From: Amaricoccus macauensis_A
Lineage (GTDB): Bacteria; Pseudomonadota; Alphaproteobacteria; Rhodobacterales; Rhodobacteraceae
Length of the DNA: 64,000 nt
Direction: 5' to 3'
NCBI RefSeq assembly: GCF_049800915.1
Contig: NZ_JBNAFY010000002.1
Location: 124,001-188,000, forward strand
Shown: one piece after another, positions 25,667 to 33,924 of the stretch
Numbering within the stretch: position 1 is the stretch's first letter
Layout of the letters: the number at the start of each line of letters is the position of its first letter
Program-made: the position numbers and the translations under genes
Notes under the pieces: model-generated
Database searches by the model: none
The model's input: only the letters and a program-made list of their open reading frames with translations
What the model was told of the DNA's origin: nothing

Positions 25667-26158
25667 ATGGCATTCACCTATGCAAAGGCCGCGCGCTACT
25701 TCCTGCTGGCCGACTTCTTCGCGGGCTTCAAGCTCGGGCTGCGCTACTTCGTCAAACCGAAGCCTACGCTGAACTATCCGCACGAGAAGGGCCCGCTTTC
25801 GCCCCGGTTCCGCGGCGAGCACGCGCTCAGGCGGTATCCGAATGGCGAGGAGCGCTGCATTGCCTGCAAGCTCTGCGAGGCGATCTGCCCGGCGCAGGCG
25901 ATCACGATCGATGCGGAGCCGCGCGAGGATGGGTCGCGGCGCACGACGCGCTACGACATCGACATGACGAAATGCATCTACTGCGGTTTCTGCCAGGAAG
26001 CCTGCCCGGTGGATGCGATCGTCGAGGGGCCGAATTTCGAGTTCGCGACCGAGAGCCGCGAGGAGCTGTTCTACGACAAGCACAAGCTTCTGGCGAACGG
26101 TGACCGCTGGGAGGCGGAAATCGCCCGCAATCTCGAACTGGACGCGCCCTACAGATGA
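25667..26158 (+). CDS. nuoI: NADH-quinone oxidoreductase subunit I
   Basis: This 163-residue ferredoxin-like subunit carries clusters N6a and N6b: CIACKLCEAICPAQAI and CIYCGFCQEACPVDAI are two complete CxxCxxCxxxCP motifs. An N-terminal amphipathic helix anchors it at the membrane interface. ATG 25667 follows the nuoH stop by four bases. Confidence 0.97.
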   Translation: MAFTYAKAARYFLLADFFAGFKLGLRYFVKPKPTLNYPHEKGPLSPRFRGEHALRRYPNGEERCIACKLCEAICPAQAITIDAEPREDGSRRTTRYDIDMTKCIYCGFCQEACPVDAIVEGPNFEFATESREELFYDKHKLLANGDRWEAEIARNLELDAPYR

Positions 26159-26226
26159 CTGAAATCCAGCCCAGAGCGCATCAATCCCGTCGCAAGTGCG
26201 GGACGCCGGAAGGGGGACACACATGA
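26155..26226 (+). CDS. Bridging mini-ORF (23 residues)
   Basis: ATG 26155 overlaps the nuoI stop (ATGA) and its TGA 26224-26226 overlaps the nuoJ ATG (ATGA). The peptide begins MTEIQPRAHQSRRKCGTPEG. It spans exactly the nuoI-nuoJ gap. Purine-rich GGAAGGGGG near its end is the nuoJ ribosome site. Confidence 0.3.
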   Translation: MTEIQPRAHQSRRKCGTPEGGHT

Positions 26227-26837
26227 GTTTTGCCGTTTTTGCCTTCTATCTGTTCTCGATCATCGCGGTCGTGGCGGGGGTTCTGGTGGTGTTCGCGCGA
26301 AACCCGGTGCATTCGGTGCTCTGGCTGATCCTGGCGTTTCTCTCCTCCGCCGGGCTCTTCGTGCTCCTGGGGGCGGAATTCGTCGCGATGCTGATGCTGA
26401 TCGTCTATGTCGGCGCAGTCGCGGTGCTCTTCCTCTTCGTGGTCATGATGCTTGACGTGGACTTCGCGGAGCTGCGTGGCGGCATGGCGAAGTTCCTGCC
26501 TGCCGGGCTTCTGATCGCGGTGGTGCTGCTGGTGCAGCTGGGCTTCGCCTTCGGTGGCTGGGAGGCGAGCGAGGAAGCCCTGGCGCTGCGGCCCGCGGTC
26601 ACGCCCGATCCGGCGGTCACGGAGAACACCGCCGCGCTCGGGAACGTGCTCTACACGCAGTATGTGTTCCTGTTCGAACTGGCGGGGCTCGTGCTCTTGG
26701 TCGCCATGATCGGGGCCATTGTCCTCACCCATCGCAAGCGGGCCGGTGTGAAGAAGCAGGACGTGGTCTCGCAGATGTATCGCGACCCCAAGACCGCCGT
26801 CGACCTGGTCGATATCAAACCGGGGCAGGGCGCATGA
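26223..26837 (+). CDS. nuoJ: NADH-quinone oxidoreductase subunit J
   Basis: This 204-residue membrane subunit (ND6-like) has about five helices. NPVHSVLWLILAFLSSAGLFVLLGAEFVAMLMLIVYVGAVAVLFLFVVMML carries the conserved pi-bulge helix. A short Lys-containing tail ends it. ATG 26223 has AAGGGGG upstream. Confidence 0.96.
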   Translation: MSFAVFAFYLFSIIAVVAGVLVVFARNPVHSVLWLILAFLSSAGLFVLLGAEFVAMLMLIVYVGAVAVLFLFVVMMLDVDFAELRGGMAKFLPAGLLIAVVLLVQLGFAFGGWEASEEALALRPAVTPDPAVTENTAALGNVLYTQYVFLFELAGLVLLVAMIGAIVLTHRKRAGVKKQDVVSQMYRDPKTAVDLVDIKPGQGA

Positions 26838-26875
26838 AAACGAAATACCTGACACGCGGAGGCGTTGCTGCATGA
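26834..26875 (+). CDS. Bridging mini-ORF (13 residues)
   Basis: ATG 26834 overlaps the nuoJ stop (ATGA) and its TGA overlaps the nuoK ATG at 26872 (ATGA). The peptide is MKTKYLTRGGVAA. A GGAGG for nuoK is embedded. It is too short to judge as a functional peptide. Confidence 0.3.
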   Translation: MKTKYLTRGGVAA

Positions 26876-27177
26876 TCGGACTGGGCCATTACCTCACTGT
26901 TGCCGCGATCCTCTTCGTCACCGGCATCTTCGGCATCTTCATCAACCGCAAGAATGTCATCATCATCCTGATGTCGGTCGAGCTGATGCTGCTCGCGGTC
27001 AACATCAACATGGTCGCCTTCTCCGCCTATCTCGGGGATCTCGCGGGACAGGTCTTCACGCTCTTCATCCTGACCGTGGCAGCGGCGGAAGCCGCCATCG
27101 GCCTCGCAATTCTCGTCTGCTTCTTCCGCAACCGCGGCACGATCGCGGTGGAAGACATAAATATGATGAAGGGGTAA
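26872..27177 (+). CDS. nuoK: NADH-quinone oxidoreductase subunit K
   Basis: This 101-residue three-helix subunit (ND4L-like) contains the conserved membrane Glu in MSVELMLLAVNINMVAF and a second in VAAAEAAIGLAILV. Length is standard. GCGGAGG lies before ATG 26872. Confidence 0.97.
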   Translation: MIGLGHYLTVAAILFVTGIFGIFINRKNVIIILMSVELMLLAVNINMVAFSAYLGDLAGQVFTLFILTVAAAEAAIGLAILVCFFRNRGTIAVEDINMMKG

Positions 27178-27184
27178 CGCGGCT

Positions 27185-29356
27185 ATGACGACCCTCATTC
27201 TTCTCCTGCCGCTCTTCGGCGCGCTGATCTGCGGCTTCGGCTACAAGCTGATGGGCGAGAAGGCCGCCACCTACACCGCGACCGCCATCCTCTTCTTCTG
27301 CTGCTTCCTCTCCTGGATCGTCTTTTTCAGCTTCGACGGCGAGACAGTGAGCCGCCCGCTCTTCCGCTGGGTCGCCTCGGGGTCCATGAGCGCCGAATGG
27401 GGCGTGCGCGTTGACCGGCTCACCTGCATCATGCTGGTGGTGGTCACGACCGTTTCCTCGCTCGTTCACCTGTACTCGATCGGCTACATGGGCCACGACG
27501 AGAACTGGAAAGAGGGCGAGAGCTACCTGCCGCGCTTCTTCGCCTATCTCTCCTTCTTCACCTTTGCGATGCTTTCGCTGGTGACCGCCGACAACCTCCT
27601 GCAGATGTTCTTCGGCTGGGAAGGCGTGGGTGTCGCCTCCTACCTGCTGATCGGGTTCTACTACCGCAAGGCCAGCGCCAACAACGCAGCCATGAAGGCG
27701 TTCATCGTCAACCGTGTCGGTGACTTCGGCTTCCTGATGGGGATCTTCGCGCTCTACTACCTCGTCGATTCCATCGCCTTTGACGACATCTTCGCGGCAG
27801 CACCCGAGATTGCCGAGACGCAGCTCACCTTCCTGTGGCGCGAGTGGAACGCGGCCGAGGTTGCCTCCTTCCTGCTCTTTGTCGGCGCGATGGGCAAATC
27901 GGCGCAGCTTCTGCTGCACACCTGGCTGCCGGACGCCATGGAAGGCCCGACCCCGGTTTCGGCGCTGATCCACGCCGCAACCATGGTGACCGCGGGCGTC
28001 TTCCTCGTATGCCGCATGTCGCCGGTCCTGGAGTTCGCGCCCGGTGCGCTGACCTTCATCACCTTCATGGGCGCGATGACGGCCTTCTTCGCCGCGACCG
28101 TGGGTCTGGTGCAGAACGACATCAAGCGCGTGATTGCCTATTCGACCTGTTCGCAGCTCGGCTACATGTTCGTGGCCGCCGGTGTGGGCGCATATCCGGT
28201 CGCGATGTTCCATCTCTTCACCCACGCCTTCTTCAAGGCGCTGCTGTTCCTCGGTGCCGGTTCGGTCATCACCGCGATGCACCACGAACAGGACATGCGG
28301 AACTATGGCGGGCTGAAGGACAAGGTGCCGTTCACCTACTGGATGATGATGGCCGGAACGCTGGCGATCACCGGTGTCGGCATTCCGCTCACCACCATCG
28401 GTTTCGCGGGCTTCCTCTCGAAAGACGCGATCATTGAAAGCGCGTTCGCGGGCCAGAACGGCGCGGCAGGGTTCGCCTTCGCCTGCCTCGTGGTCGCGGC
28501 GGCCTTCACCAGCTTCTATTCCTGGCGGCTCGTGTTCCTCACCTTCCACGGCAAGCCGCGCGGCGACCACCACGCCCACGACCATGCGCATGAGAGCCCT
28601 CGGGTCATGCTCATTCCGCTCGGCGTGCTGGCATTCGGCGCGGTTTTCGCGGGCATGATTTGGTATGGCGTCTTCTTCGGCGACCATCACAAGATGAACG
28701 CCTGGTTCGGCATCCCGGCCCACCATGAGGAAGTTGCCCATGGCGACGATCACGGTGCCGAAACGGCTGACCACGGTGAGGAAGCTTCGGCCGATCACGC
28801 GGTGGCAAGCGAGAGCGCCGAGGCCGAAGGCCATGGCGAGGCAGCGGAACACGCCGATGCAGCCACAGGCGATCATGGTGCGGAAGAGGCACATCATGAC
28901 GCGGCGCAGATCGGCGCGGTCTTCTTCGGACCTGAAAACACCGTCATCGACGATGCGCACCATTCGCCGGTCTGGGTGAAGGTCTCGCCCTTCTTCGCCA
29001 TGCTCGCGGGTCTGGCGGTGGCCTACTGGTTCTACATCCTCGATCCGACGCGGCCCAAGGCACTCGCGGATGCGCAGCCGATCCTCTACCGCTTCCTGCT
29101 CAACAAGTGGTATTTCGACGAGATCTACGACGTGATCTTCGTGCGGCCGACCCGCTGGCTCAGCTCCTTCTTCTGGAAGAAGGGGGATGGCGCGACCATC
29201 GACGGCGCGATCAACGGCCTGGCCATGGGCTTCGTTCCCTTCGTCACGCGTCTCGCCGGGCGGGCACAGTCCGGATACCTCTTCCACTATGCCCTGGCGA
29301 TGGTGGTCGGTCTGATCGTCCTTGTCCTGTGGCTCAGCATCCGGGGAGCAGCGTAA
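27185..29356 (+). CDS. nuoL: NADH-quinone oxidoreductase subunit L with His/Asp-rich insert
   Basis: This 723-residue distal antiporter-like subunit has the conserved GWEGVGVASYLLIGFYY and TWLPDAMEGPTPVSALIHAATMV helices and a C-terminal lateral helix region. Residues ~457-466 and ~500-590 form a hydrophilic insert rich in His, Asp, Glu and Ala (HAHDHAHES, then many HG, DH and EH pairs). It is longer than the enterobacterial protein by roughly 100 residues for this reason. Confidence 0.96.
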   Translation: MTTLILLLPLFGALICGFGYKLMGEKAATYTATAILFFCCFLSWIVFFSFDGETVSRPLFRWVASGSMSAEWGVRVDRLTCIMLVVVTTVSSLVHLYSIGYMGHDENWKEGESYLPRFFAYLSFFTFAMLSLVTADNLLQMFFGWEGVGVASYLLIGFYYRKASANNAAMKAFIVNRVGDFGFLMGIFALYYLVDSIAFDDIFAAAPEIAETQLTFLWREWNAAEVASFLLFVGAMGKSAQLLLHTWLPDAMEGPTPVSALIHAATMVTAGVFLVCRMSPVLEFAPGALTFITFMGAMTAFFAATVGLVQNDIKRVIAYSTCSQLGYMFVAAGVGAYPVAMFHLFTHAFFKALLFLGAGSVITAMHHEQDMRNYGGLKDKVPFTYWMMMAGTLAITGVGIPLTTIGFAGFLSKDAIIESAFAGQNGAAGFAFACLVVAAAFTSFYSWRLVFLTFHGKPRGDHHAHDHAHESPRVMLIPLGVLAFGAVFAGMIWYGVFFGDHHKMNAWFGIPAHHEEVAHGDDHGAETADHGEEASADHAVASESAEAEGHGEAAEHADAATGDHGAEEAHHDAAQIGAVFFGPENTVIDDAHHSPVWVKVSPFFAMLAGLAVAYWFYILDPTRPKALADAQPILYRFLLNKWYFDEIYDVIFVRPTRWLSSFFWKKGDGATIDGAINGLAMGFVPFVTRLAGRAQSGYLFHYALAMVVGLIVLVLWLSIRGAA

Positions 29357-29357
29357 G

Positions 29358-30893
29358 ATGAACAGCCTGCTTTCGCTCATCACCTTCCTGCCACTGATCG
29401 GGGCGGCGGTGCTTCTGATCTTCCTCAAGGGCGAGGATGAGCTGGCCCAGAAGAACGCGAAACTCCTCGCGCTCTTCACGACTGGGGCCACCTTCATCCT
29501 GTCGCTCTTCGTGCTGATCGGGTTCGATCCGTCCGATACCGGCTTCCAGTTCGTCGAAGAGGCCGAATGGCTGGGCGGGCTTACCTACAAGATGGGTGTG
29601 GACGGCATTTCCGTCCTCTTCGTGATGCTCACCACCTTCCTGATGCCGCTGGTGATCGGCGCGAGCTGGCACGTGACGGACCGGGTGAAGGAATACATGG
29701 TCGCCTTTCTCGTGCTGGAGACGCTGATGATCGGCGTGTTCTGCGCACTCGATCTGATCCTCTTCTACGTCTTCTTCGAGGCGGGCCTGATCCCGATGTT
29801 CCTGATCATCGGCATCTGGGGCGGAAAGGATCGCATCTACGCGGCGTTCAAGTTTTTCCTCTACACCTTCCTCGGCTCGGTGCTGATGCTGGTCGCGATG
29901 ATCGCGATGTATTACCAGGCCGGCACCACCGACATCCCGACGCTGCTCACCTACGAGTTCCCGTCTGAGACGATGAGCGTTCTGGGCTTCTCGGTCATCG
30001 GTGGAGCGCAGACGCTGATGTTCCTCGCCTTCTTCGCGAGCTTTGCGGTGAAGATGCCCATGTGGCCGGTTCATACCTGGCTGCCGGATGCCCACGTTCA
30101 AGCGCCCACCGCGGGCTCCGTCGTGCTGGCGGCGATCCTTCTGAAGATGGGGGGCTACGGCTTCCTGCGCTTCTCCCTGCCGATGTTCCCCGTGGGTTCG
30201 ATGGTGATGCAGGATTTCGTCTTCACCCTCTCGGTGATCGCCATTGTCTATACCAGCCTCGTGGCGATCATGCAGGAAGACGTGAAGAAGCTCATCGCCT
30301 ATTCCTCCGTGGCACATATGGGGTTCGTGACCATGGGGATCTTCGCCTTCAACCAGCAGGGGCTGGATGGCGCGATCTTCCAGATGCTGAGCCATGGCTT
30401 TATCTCCGGCGCGCTCTTCCTCATCGTCGGCGTGATCTATGACCGGATGCACACCCGTGACATCGCGGCCTATGGCGGTCTCGTTGTCCGAATGCCGGTC
30501 TATGCGTTGATCTTCATGCTCTTCACCATGGGCAACGTGGGCCTGCCCGGCACCTCCGGGTTCGTCGGCGAGTTCCTCACGCTCTCGGCGGTGTTCCAGG
30601 TTTCCACCTGGGTGGCGTTCTTCGCTGCCTTCGGGGTGATCCTCTCGGCCTGCTACGCACTCTGGCTCTACCGCCGGGTGGTCTTTGGTGACCTGATCAA
30701 GGAGAGCCTCAAGACCATCGAGGACATGACCGGTCGCGAGAAGCTCATTTTCGCGCCGCTTGTGGTCGCGACGCTCCTGCTCGGGGTCTATCCCGCGCTC
30801 ATCCTCGACGTGATCGGGCCTTCGGTGGATGCGCTGGTGCAGCACACCGAAACGGCCATGGCCGCGACCACCACCACACTCGCAATGCACTGA
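29358..30893 (+). CDS. nuoM: NADH-quinone oxidoreductase subunit M
   Basis: This 511-residue antiporter-like subunit has ~14 helices. GIWGGKDRIYAAFKFFLYTFLGS, FASFAVKMPMWPVHTWLPDAHVQAPTAGSV and YSSVAHMGFVTMGIF are ND4 signatures with the channel Lys/Glu/His residues. ATG 29358 is two bases after the nuoL stop. Confidence 0.97.
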   Translation: MNSLLSLITFLPLIGAAVLLIFLKGEDELAQKNAKLLALFTTGATFILSLFVLIGFDPSDTGFQFVEEAEWLGGLTYKMGVDGISVLFVMLTTFLMPLVIGASWHVTDRVKEYMVAFLVLETLMIGVFCALDLILFYVFFEAGLIPMFLIIGIWGGKDRIYAAFKFFLYTFLGSVLMLVAMIAMYYQAGTTDIPTLLTYEFPSETMSVLGFSVIGGAQTLMFLAFFASFAVKMPMWPVHTWLPDAHVQAPTAGSVVLAAILLKMGGYGFLRFSLPMFPVGSMVMQDFVFTLSVIAIVYTSLVAIMQEDVKKLIAYSSVAHMGFVTMGIFAFNQQGLDGAIFQMLSHGFISGALFLIVGVIYDRMHTRDIAAYGGLVVRMPVYALIFMLFTMGNVGLPGTSGFVGEFLTLSAVFQVSTWVAFFAAFGVILSACYALWLYRRVVFGDLIKESLKTIEDMTGREKLIFAPLVVATLLLGVYPALILDVIGPSVDALVQHTETAMAATTTTLAMH

Positions 30894-30915
30894 CGGATAC
30901 GGGGACAGTAGACAG

Positions 30916-32352
30916 ATGCTCGGCCAAGACCTTTCCGTTATCGCCCCGGAACTGATCCTCGCGCTCTATGCGATGGGGGCGCTCCTCTGGGGCGCCTTCG
31001 CCAAGAGGGACATGAGCCGCCTGATCCTGCGCGTCACGGTGTCGGTGCTCGTGATCGTCGGCCTCTGGGTCGGGTTCGGCTCCGGCACCAGCATGGCGTT
31101 CGAGGGAAGCTTCATCAATGACGGCTTCGCGCGGTTCTCCAAGGTGCTGATCCTCTTCGGCGCCGCGGCGACGCTTGCGATGAGCCTCGAGTTCCTGGCG
31201 CGTACCGATCTCCTGAAATACGAGTTCCCGGTGCTGGTGACGCTGGCTGTCATCGGGATGATGGTGATGGTGTCCGCCTCCGACCTGATCGTGCTTTATC
31301 TCGGGCTCGAACTGCAGTCGCTCGCGCTTTATGTCATCGCCTCCTTCCGCCGCGACAGCCTGCGCTCCACGGAAGCAGGGCTGAAGTATTTCGTCCTTGG
31401 CGCGCTCTCCTCGGGGCTGCTGCTCTATGGTGCGAGCCTCACCTACGGCTTCTCCGGCACCACGAATTTCGCGGGCATCGGCTCGATCGTGGGAAGCGGC
31501 GAGCACATGGCGACGGGTCTCGTGTTCGGCCTCGTCTTCATCATCTCGGGGCTGGCCTTCAAGGTCTCCGCGGTGCCGTTCCACATGTGGACGCCGGACG
31601 TCTATGAGGGCGCACCGACGCCGGTGACGGCCTTCTTCTCCACTGCGCCCAAGGTCGCCGCCGCGGCGCTGATGGCGCGCGTGCTGTTCGATGCCTTCGG
31701 CGATGCCGTTTCGGACTGGCAGCAGGTGCTCGCGCTCATCTCGCTCTTCTCGATGTTCCTCGGCTCATTCGCCGCCATCGGCCAGACCAACATCAAGCGC
31801 CTGATGGCCTATTCCTCCATCGGGCACATGGGCTACGCACTCATGGGGCTGGCGGCCGGAACCCAGGCGGGCGCGGAGGCGCTTCTCGTCTACCTCGCCA
31901 TCTACGTGACCATGAACGTGGGGGTCTTTGCCTTCATCCTGAACATGACGCGCGACGGCAAGCAGGTGAGCGACATCGCCTCGCTCGGTCTCTACAGCCG
32001 GGTCGAACCGGCCCGGGCTGCCGCGCTCGCGGTCCTGATGTTCAGCCTCGCGGGCGTTCCGCCGCTGATCGGTTTCTTCGGGAAGTTCTACGTCGTCTCG
32101 GCGGCGGTCGATGCCGGACTGGTCTGGCTCGCGGTCGCGGGTGTGGTCGCCAGCGTGATCGGTGCCTACTACTACCTGCGCATCGTCTACCTGATGTATT
32201 TCGGCGAAGCGGCAGAGCCGATGGACGGCCGGATGCCTCCGATCCACTGGGGTCTTCTGGGCGCCTCGTCGCTCGCGATGATCTTCGGGATCGTCAATCT
32301 CTTCGGAGTTGACAGCCTCGCTGCCGCGGCCGCCGCATCGCTTGTCCAGTAG
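30916..32352 (+). CDS. nuoN: NADH-quinone oxidoreductase subunit N
   Basis: This 478-residue antiporter-like subunit has the LGLELQSLALYVIASFRRDSLRSTEAGLKYF, FKVSAVPFHMWTPDVYEGAPTPVTAFFS and YSSIGHMGYALMGL motifs of ND2. It is the last nuo gene. ATG 30916 lies 22 bases after nuoM; birA follows five bases later, so the operon continues. Confidence 0.97.
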   Translation: MLGQDLSVIAPELILALYAMGALLWGAFAKRDMSRLILRVTVSVLVIVGLWVGFGSGTSMAFEGSFINDGFARFSKVLILFGAAATLAMSLEFLARTDLLKYEFPVLVTLAVIGMMVMVSASDLIVLYLGLELQSLALYVIASFRRDSLRSTEAGLKYFVLGALSSGLLLYGASLTYGFSGTTNFAGIGSIVGSGEHMATGLVFGLVFIISGLAFKVSAVPFHMWTPDVYEGAPTPVTAFFSTAPKVAAAALMARVLFDAFGDAVSDWQQVLALISLFSMFLGSFAAIGQTNIKRLMAYSSIGHMGYALMGLAAGTQAGAEALLVYLAIYVTMNVGVFAFILNMTRDGKQVSDIASLGLYSRVEPARAAALAVLMFSLAGVPPLIGFFGKFYVVSAAVDAGLVWLAVAGVVASVIGAYYYLRIVYLMYFGEAAEPMDGRMPPIHWGLLGASSLAMIFGIVNLFGVDSLAAAAAASLVQ

Positions 32353-32357
32353 ACCGA

Positions 32358-33161
32358 ATGACTGACTGGCCGCGGGGCGTCGGCTTCCGCCGCCTGAATG
32401 ACGTTGACAGCACGAACGCGGAGGCCCAGCGACTGGCCTCTGTCGGGCAGACCGGGCCGCTCTGGATTCTGGCGCATCGCCAGACCAGCGGCCGGGGGCG
32501 GCGCGGTCGCCCCTGGACCGATCATCCGGGCAACTTCTACGGCACCTTTCTCTTCACGCCTTCGGGTGAACCCCGGGATGCCGCCCTGCGCTCGTTCACC
32601 GCGGCGCTCGCCCTGCGCGACGCGCTGACCGAGGTTACGGGCCGGGCGGAACTCTTCTCGCTGAAATGGCCAAATGACGTGCTGCTGTCGGGGCGAAAGC
32701 TGGCCGGCATTCTCCTCGAGATGTGCCCTGCACCACGAAGGGAAAAACAGGCGCTTGCCGTCGGGATCGGCGTGAACCTTGCCCATGCTCCAGAACCCGG
32801 ACTGCTTGAAGCCGGTGCCCTGGAGCCGGTGAGCCTCGCGGATGCGACCGGATTTGCGATCGCACCGGAGGATTTTGCCATCTTCCTTGCGAATGCATTC
32901 GCGCGGTGGGAAGCGACTTACGAACGAGGGGGCTTTACGCCGCTGCGCAAGGCCTGGCTGGGGGCGGCCACAGGGCTCGGCAGGCAGATCGTTGCGCGGC
33001 TGCCGGGGCGGGAGATCCACGGCACCTTCGGTGGCATCGACACGAGCGGAGCGATCCAGCTTGATACCGCGGAGGGGCGGGTCACGCTGCCTGCGGCGGA
33101 GATTCATTTCCGCAGGCAGGTATCGGGAGGGACGGGGGAATTGAATGCTTCTGGCAATTGA
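32358..33161 (+). CDS. birA: Biotin-[acetyl-CoA carboxylase] ligase (no HTH domain)
   Basis: This 267-residue enzyme activates biotin as biotinyl-AMP and attaches it to carboxylase carrier lysines. Seen are TSGRGRRGRPWTDHPGNFY (adenylate-binding loop, ~42-60), SLKWPNDVLLSGRKLAGIL and the C-terminal SH3-like repeat GTFGGIDTSGAIQLDT. It lacks the N-terminal winged HTH, so it is a ligase only and not a repressor. It overlaps coaX by 17 bases. The nuo-birA-coaX-rnj order is typical of Rhodobacteraceae. Confidence 0.95.
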   Translation: MTDWPRGVGFRRLNDVDSTNAEAQRLASVGQTGPLWILAHRQTSGRGRRGRPWTDHPGNFYGTFLFTPSGEPRDAALRSFTAALALRDALTEVTGRAELFSLKWPNDVLLSGRKLAGILLEMCPAPRREKQALAVGIGVNLAHAPEPGLLEAGALEPVSLADATGFAIAPEDFAIFLANAFARWEATYERGGFTPLRKAWLGAATGLGRQIVARLPGREIHGTFGGIDTSGAIQLDTAEGRVTLPAAEIHFRRQVSGGTGELNASGN

Positions 33162-33912
33162 CGTCGGCAATACAAATACGGTTTTTGCACTTCACGACGG
33201 GACCGAGCTTGTCGCGCAGTGGCGCTGCGCGACTGAGCAGGAACGCACGGCGGACGAGTATTTCGTCTGGCTCCAACAGCTCATGGATTTCCACGAGAAG
33301 CAGGCCGAGATCAACTCCGTGGTCATTTCCTCCGTGGTTCCGCGCGTGGTCTACAACCTGCGCGTGCTGTCCGACCGCTACTTCAGTTGCCGACCCCATG
33401 TCGTCGGCAAACCGGATGTGAAGATCGGCGTCCCGGTTCGCGTGGACCCGACCACCAGCGTTGGGGCGGACCGGCTTGTGAATACGGTCGGCGCACACGA
33501 CAAATACGGCGGAAACCTGATTGTCGTGGATTTCGGCACCGCAACGACCTTCGACGTCGTCGGTGAGGATGGGGCCTATGAAGGCGGGGTGATTTCGCCC
33601 GGCGTGAACCTGTCTCTCAAGGCACTGCATGACGCGGCCGCGGCGCTTCCGCATATCGATGTCAGCAAGCCCAATTCCGTTATCGGTACGAATACGGTGG
33701 CCTGCATGCAGTCAGGCGTTTATTGGGGTTACATTGGACTTATCGAAGGCATATGTGCGCGTATTCGGGAAGAGCGCGGAGTTCCGATGAAAGTTATCGG
33801 AACCGGTGGTCTTTCCACCCTGTTTGCCCAGGGAACCAACGTGCTTGAAATCGTCGATACCGAGTTGACCATTCATGGCCTCGTCTTGATCGACCGACTG
33901 AACAGAGAGTGA
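33145..33912 (+). CDS. coaX: Type III pantothenate kinase
   Basis: This 255-residue ASKHA-fold kinase makes 4'-phosphopantothenate in CoA synthesis. The phosphate-binding AIDVGNTNTVFAL at residues 3-15, GADRLVNTVGAH, DFGTATTFDVV and EGGVISPGVNLS are diagnostic. Type III enzymes need a monovalent cation and are not feedback-inhibited by CoA. ATG 33145 overlaps birA, with GGGAGGGACGGGGG upstream. Confidence 0.96.
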   Translation: MLLAIDVGNTNTVFALHDGTELVAQWRCATEQERTADEYFVWLQQLMDFHEKQAEINSVVISSVVPRVVYNLRVLSDRYFSCRPHVVGKPDVKIGVPVRVDPTTSVGADRLVNTVGAHDKYGGNLIVVDFGTATTFDVVGEDGAYEGGVISPGVNLSLKALHDAAAALPHIDVSKPNSVIGTNTVACMQSGVYWGYIGLIEGICARIREERGVPMKVIGTGGLSTLFAQGTNVLEIVDTELTIHGLVLIDRLNRE

Positions 33913-33924
33913 GGCCGCGTCTTT

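Noticed and set aside
27065..29497. 810-codon open frame antisense to nuoL
   Set aside because: It mirrors the high-GC codon bias of nuoL on the other strand, has a low-complexity Glu/His/Arg composition and no domain. Other long antisense frames in the nuo genes (23608-25218, 29334-30890) were rejected for the same reason.
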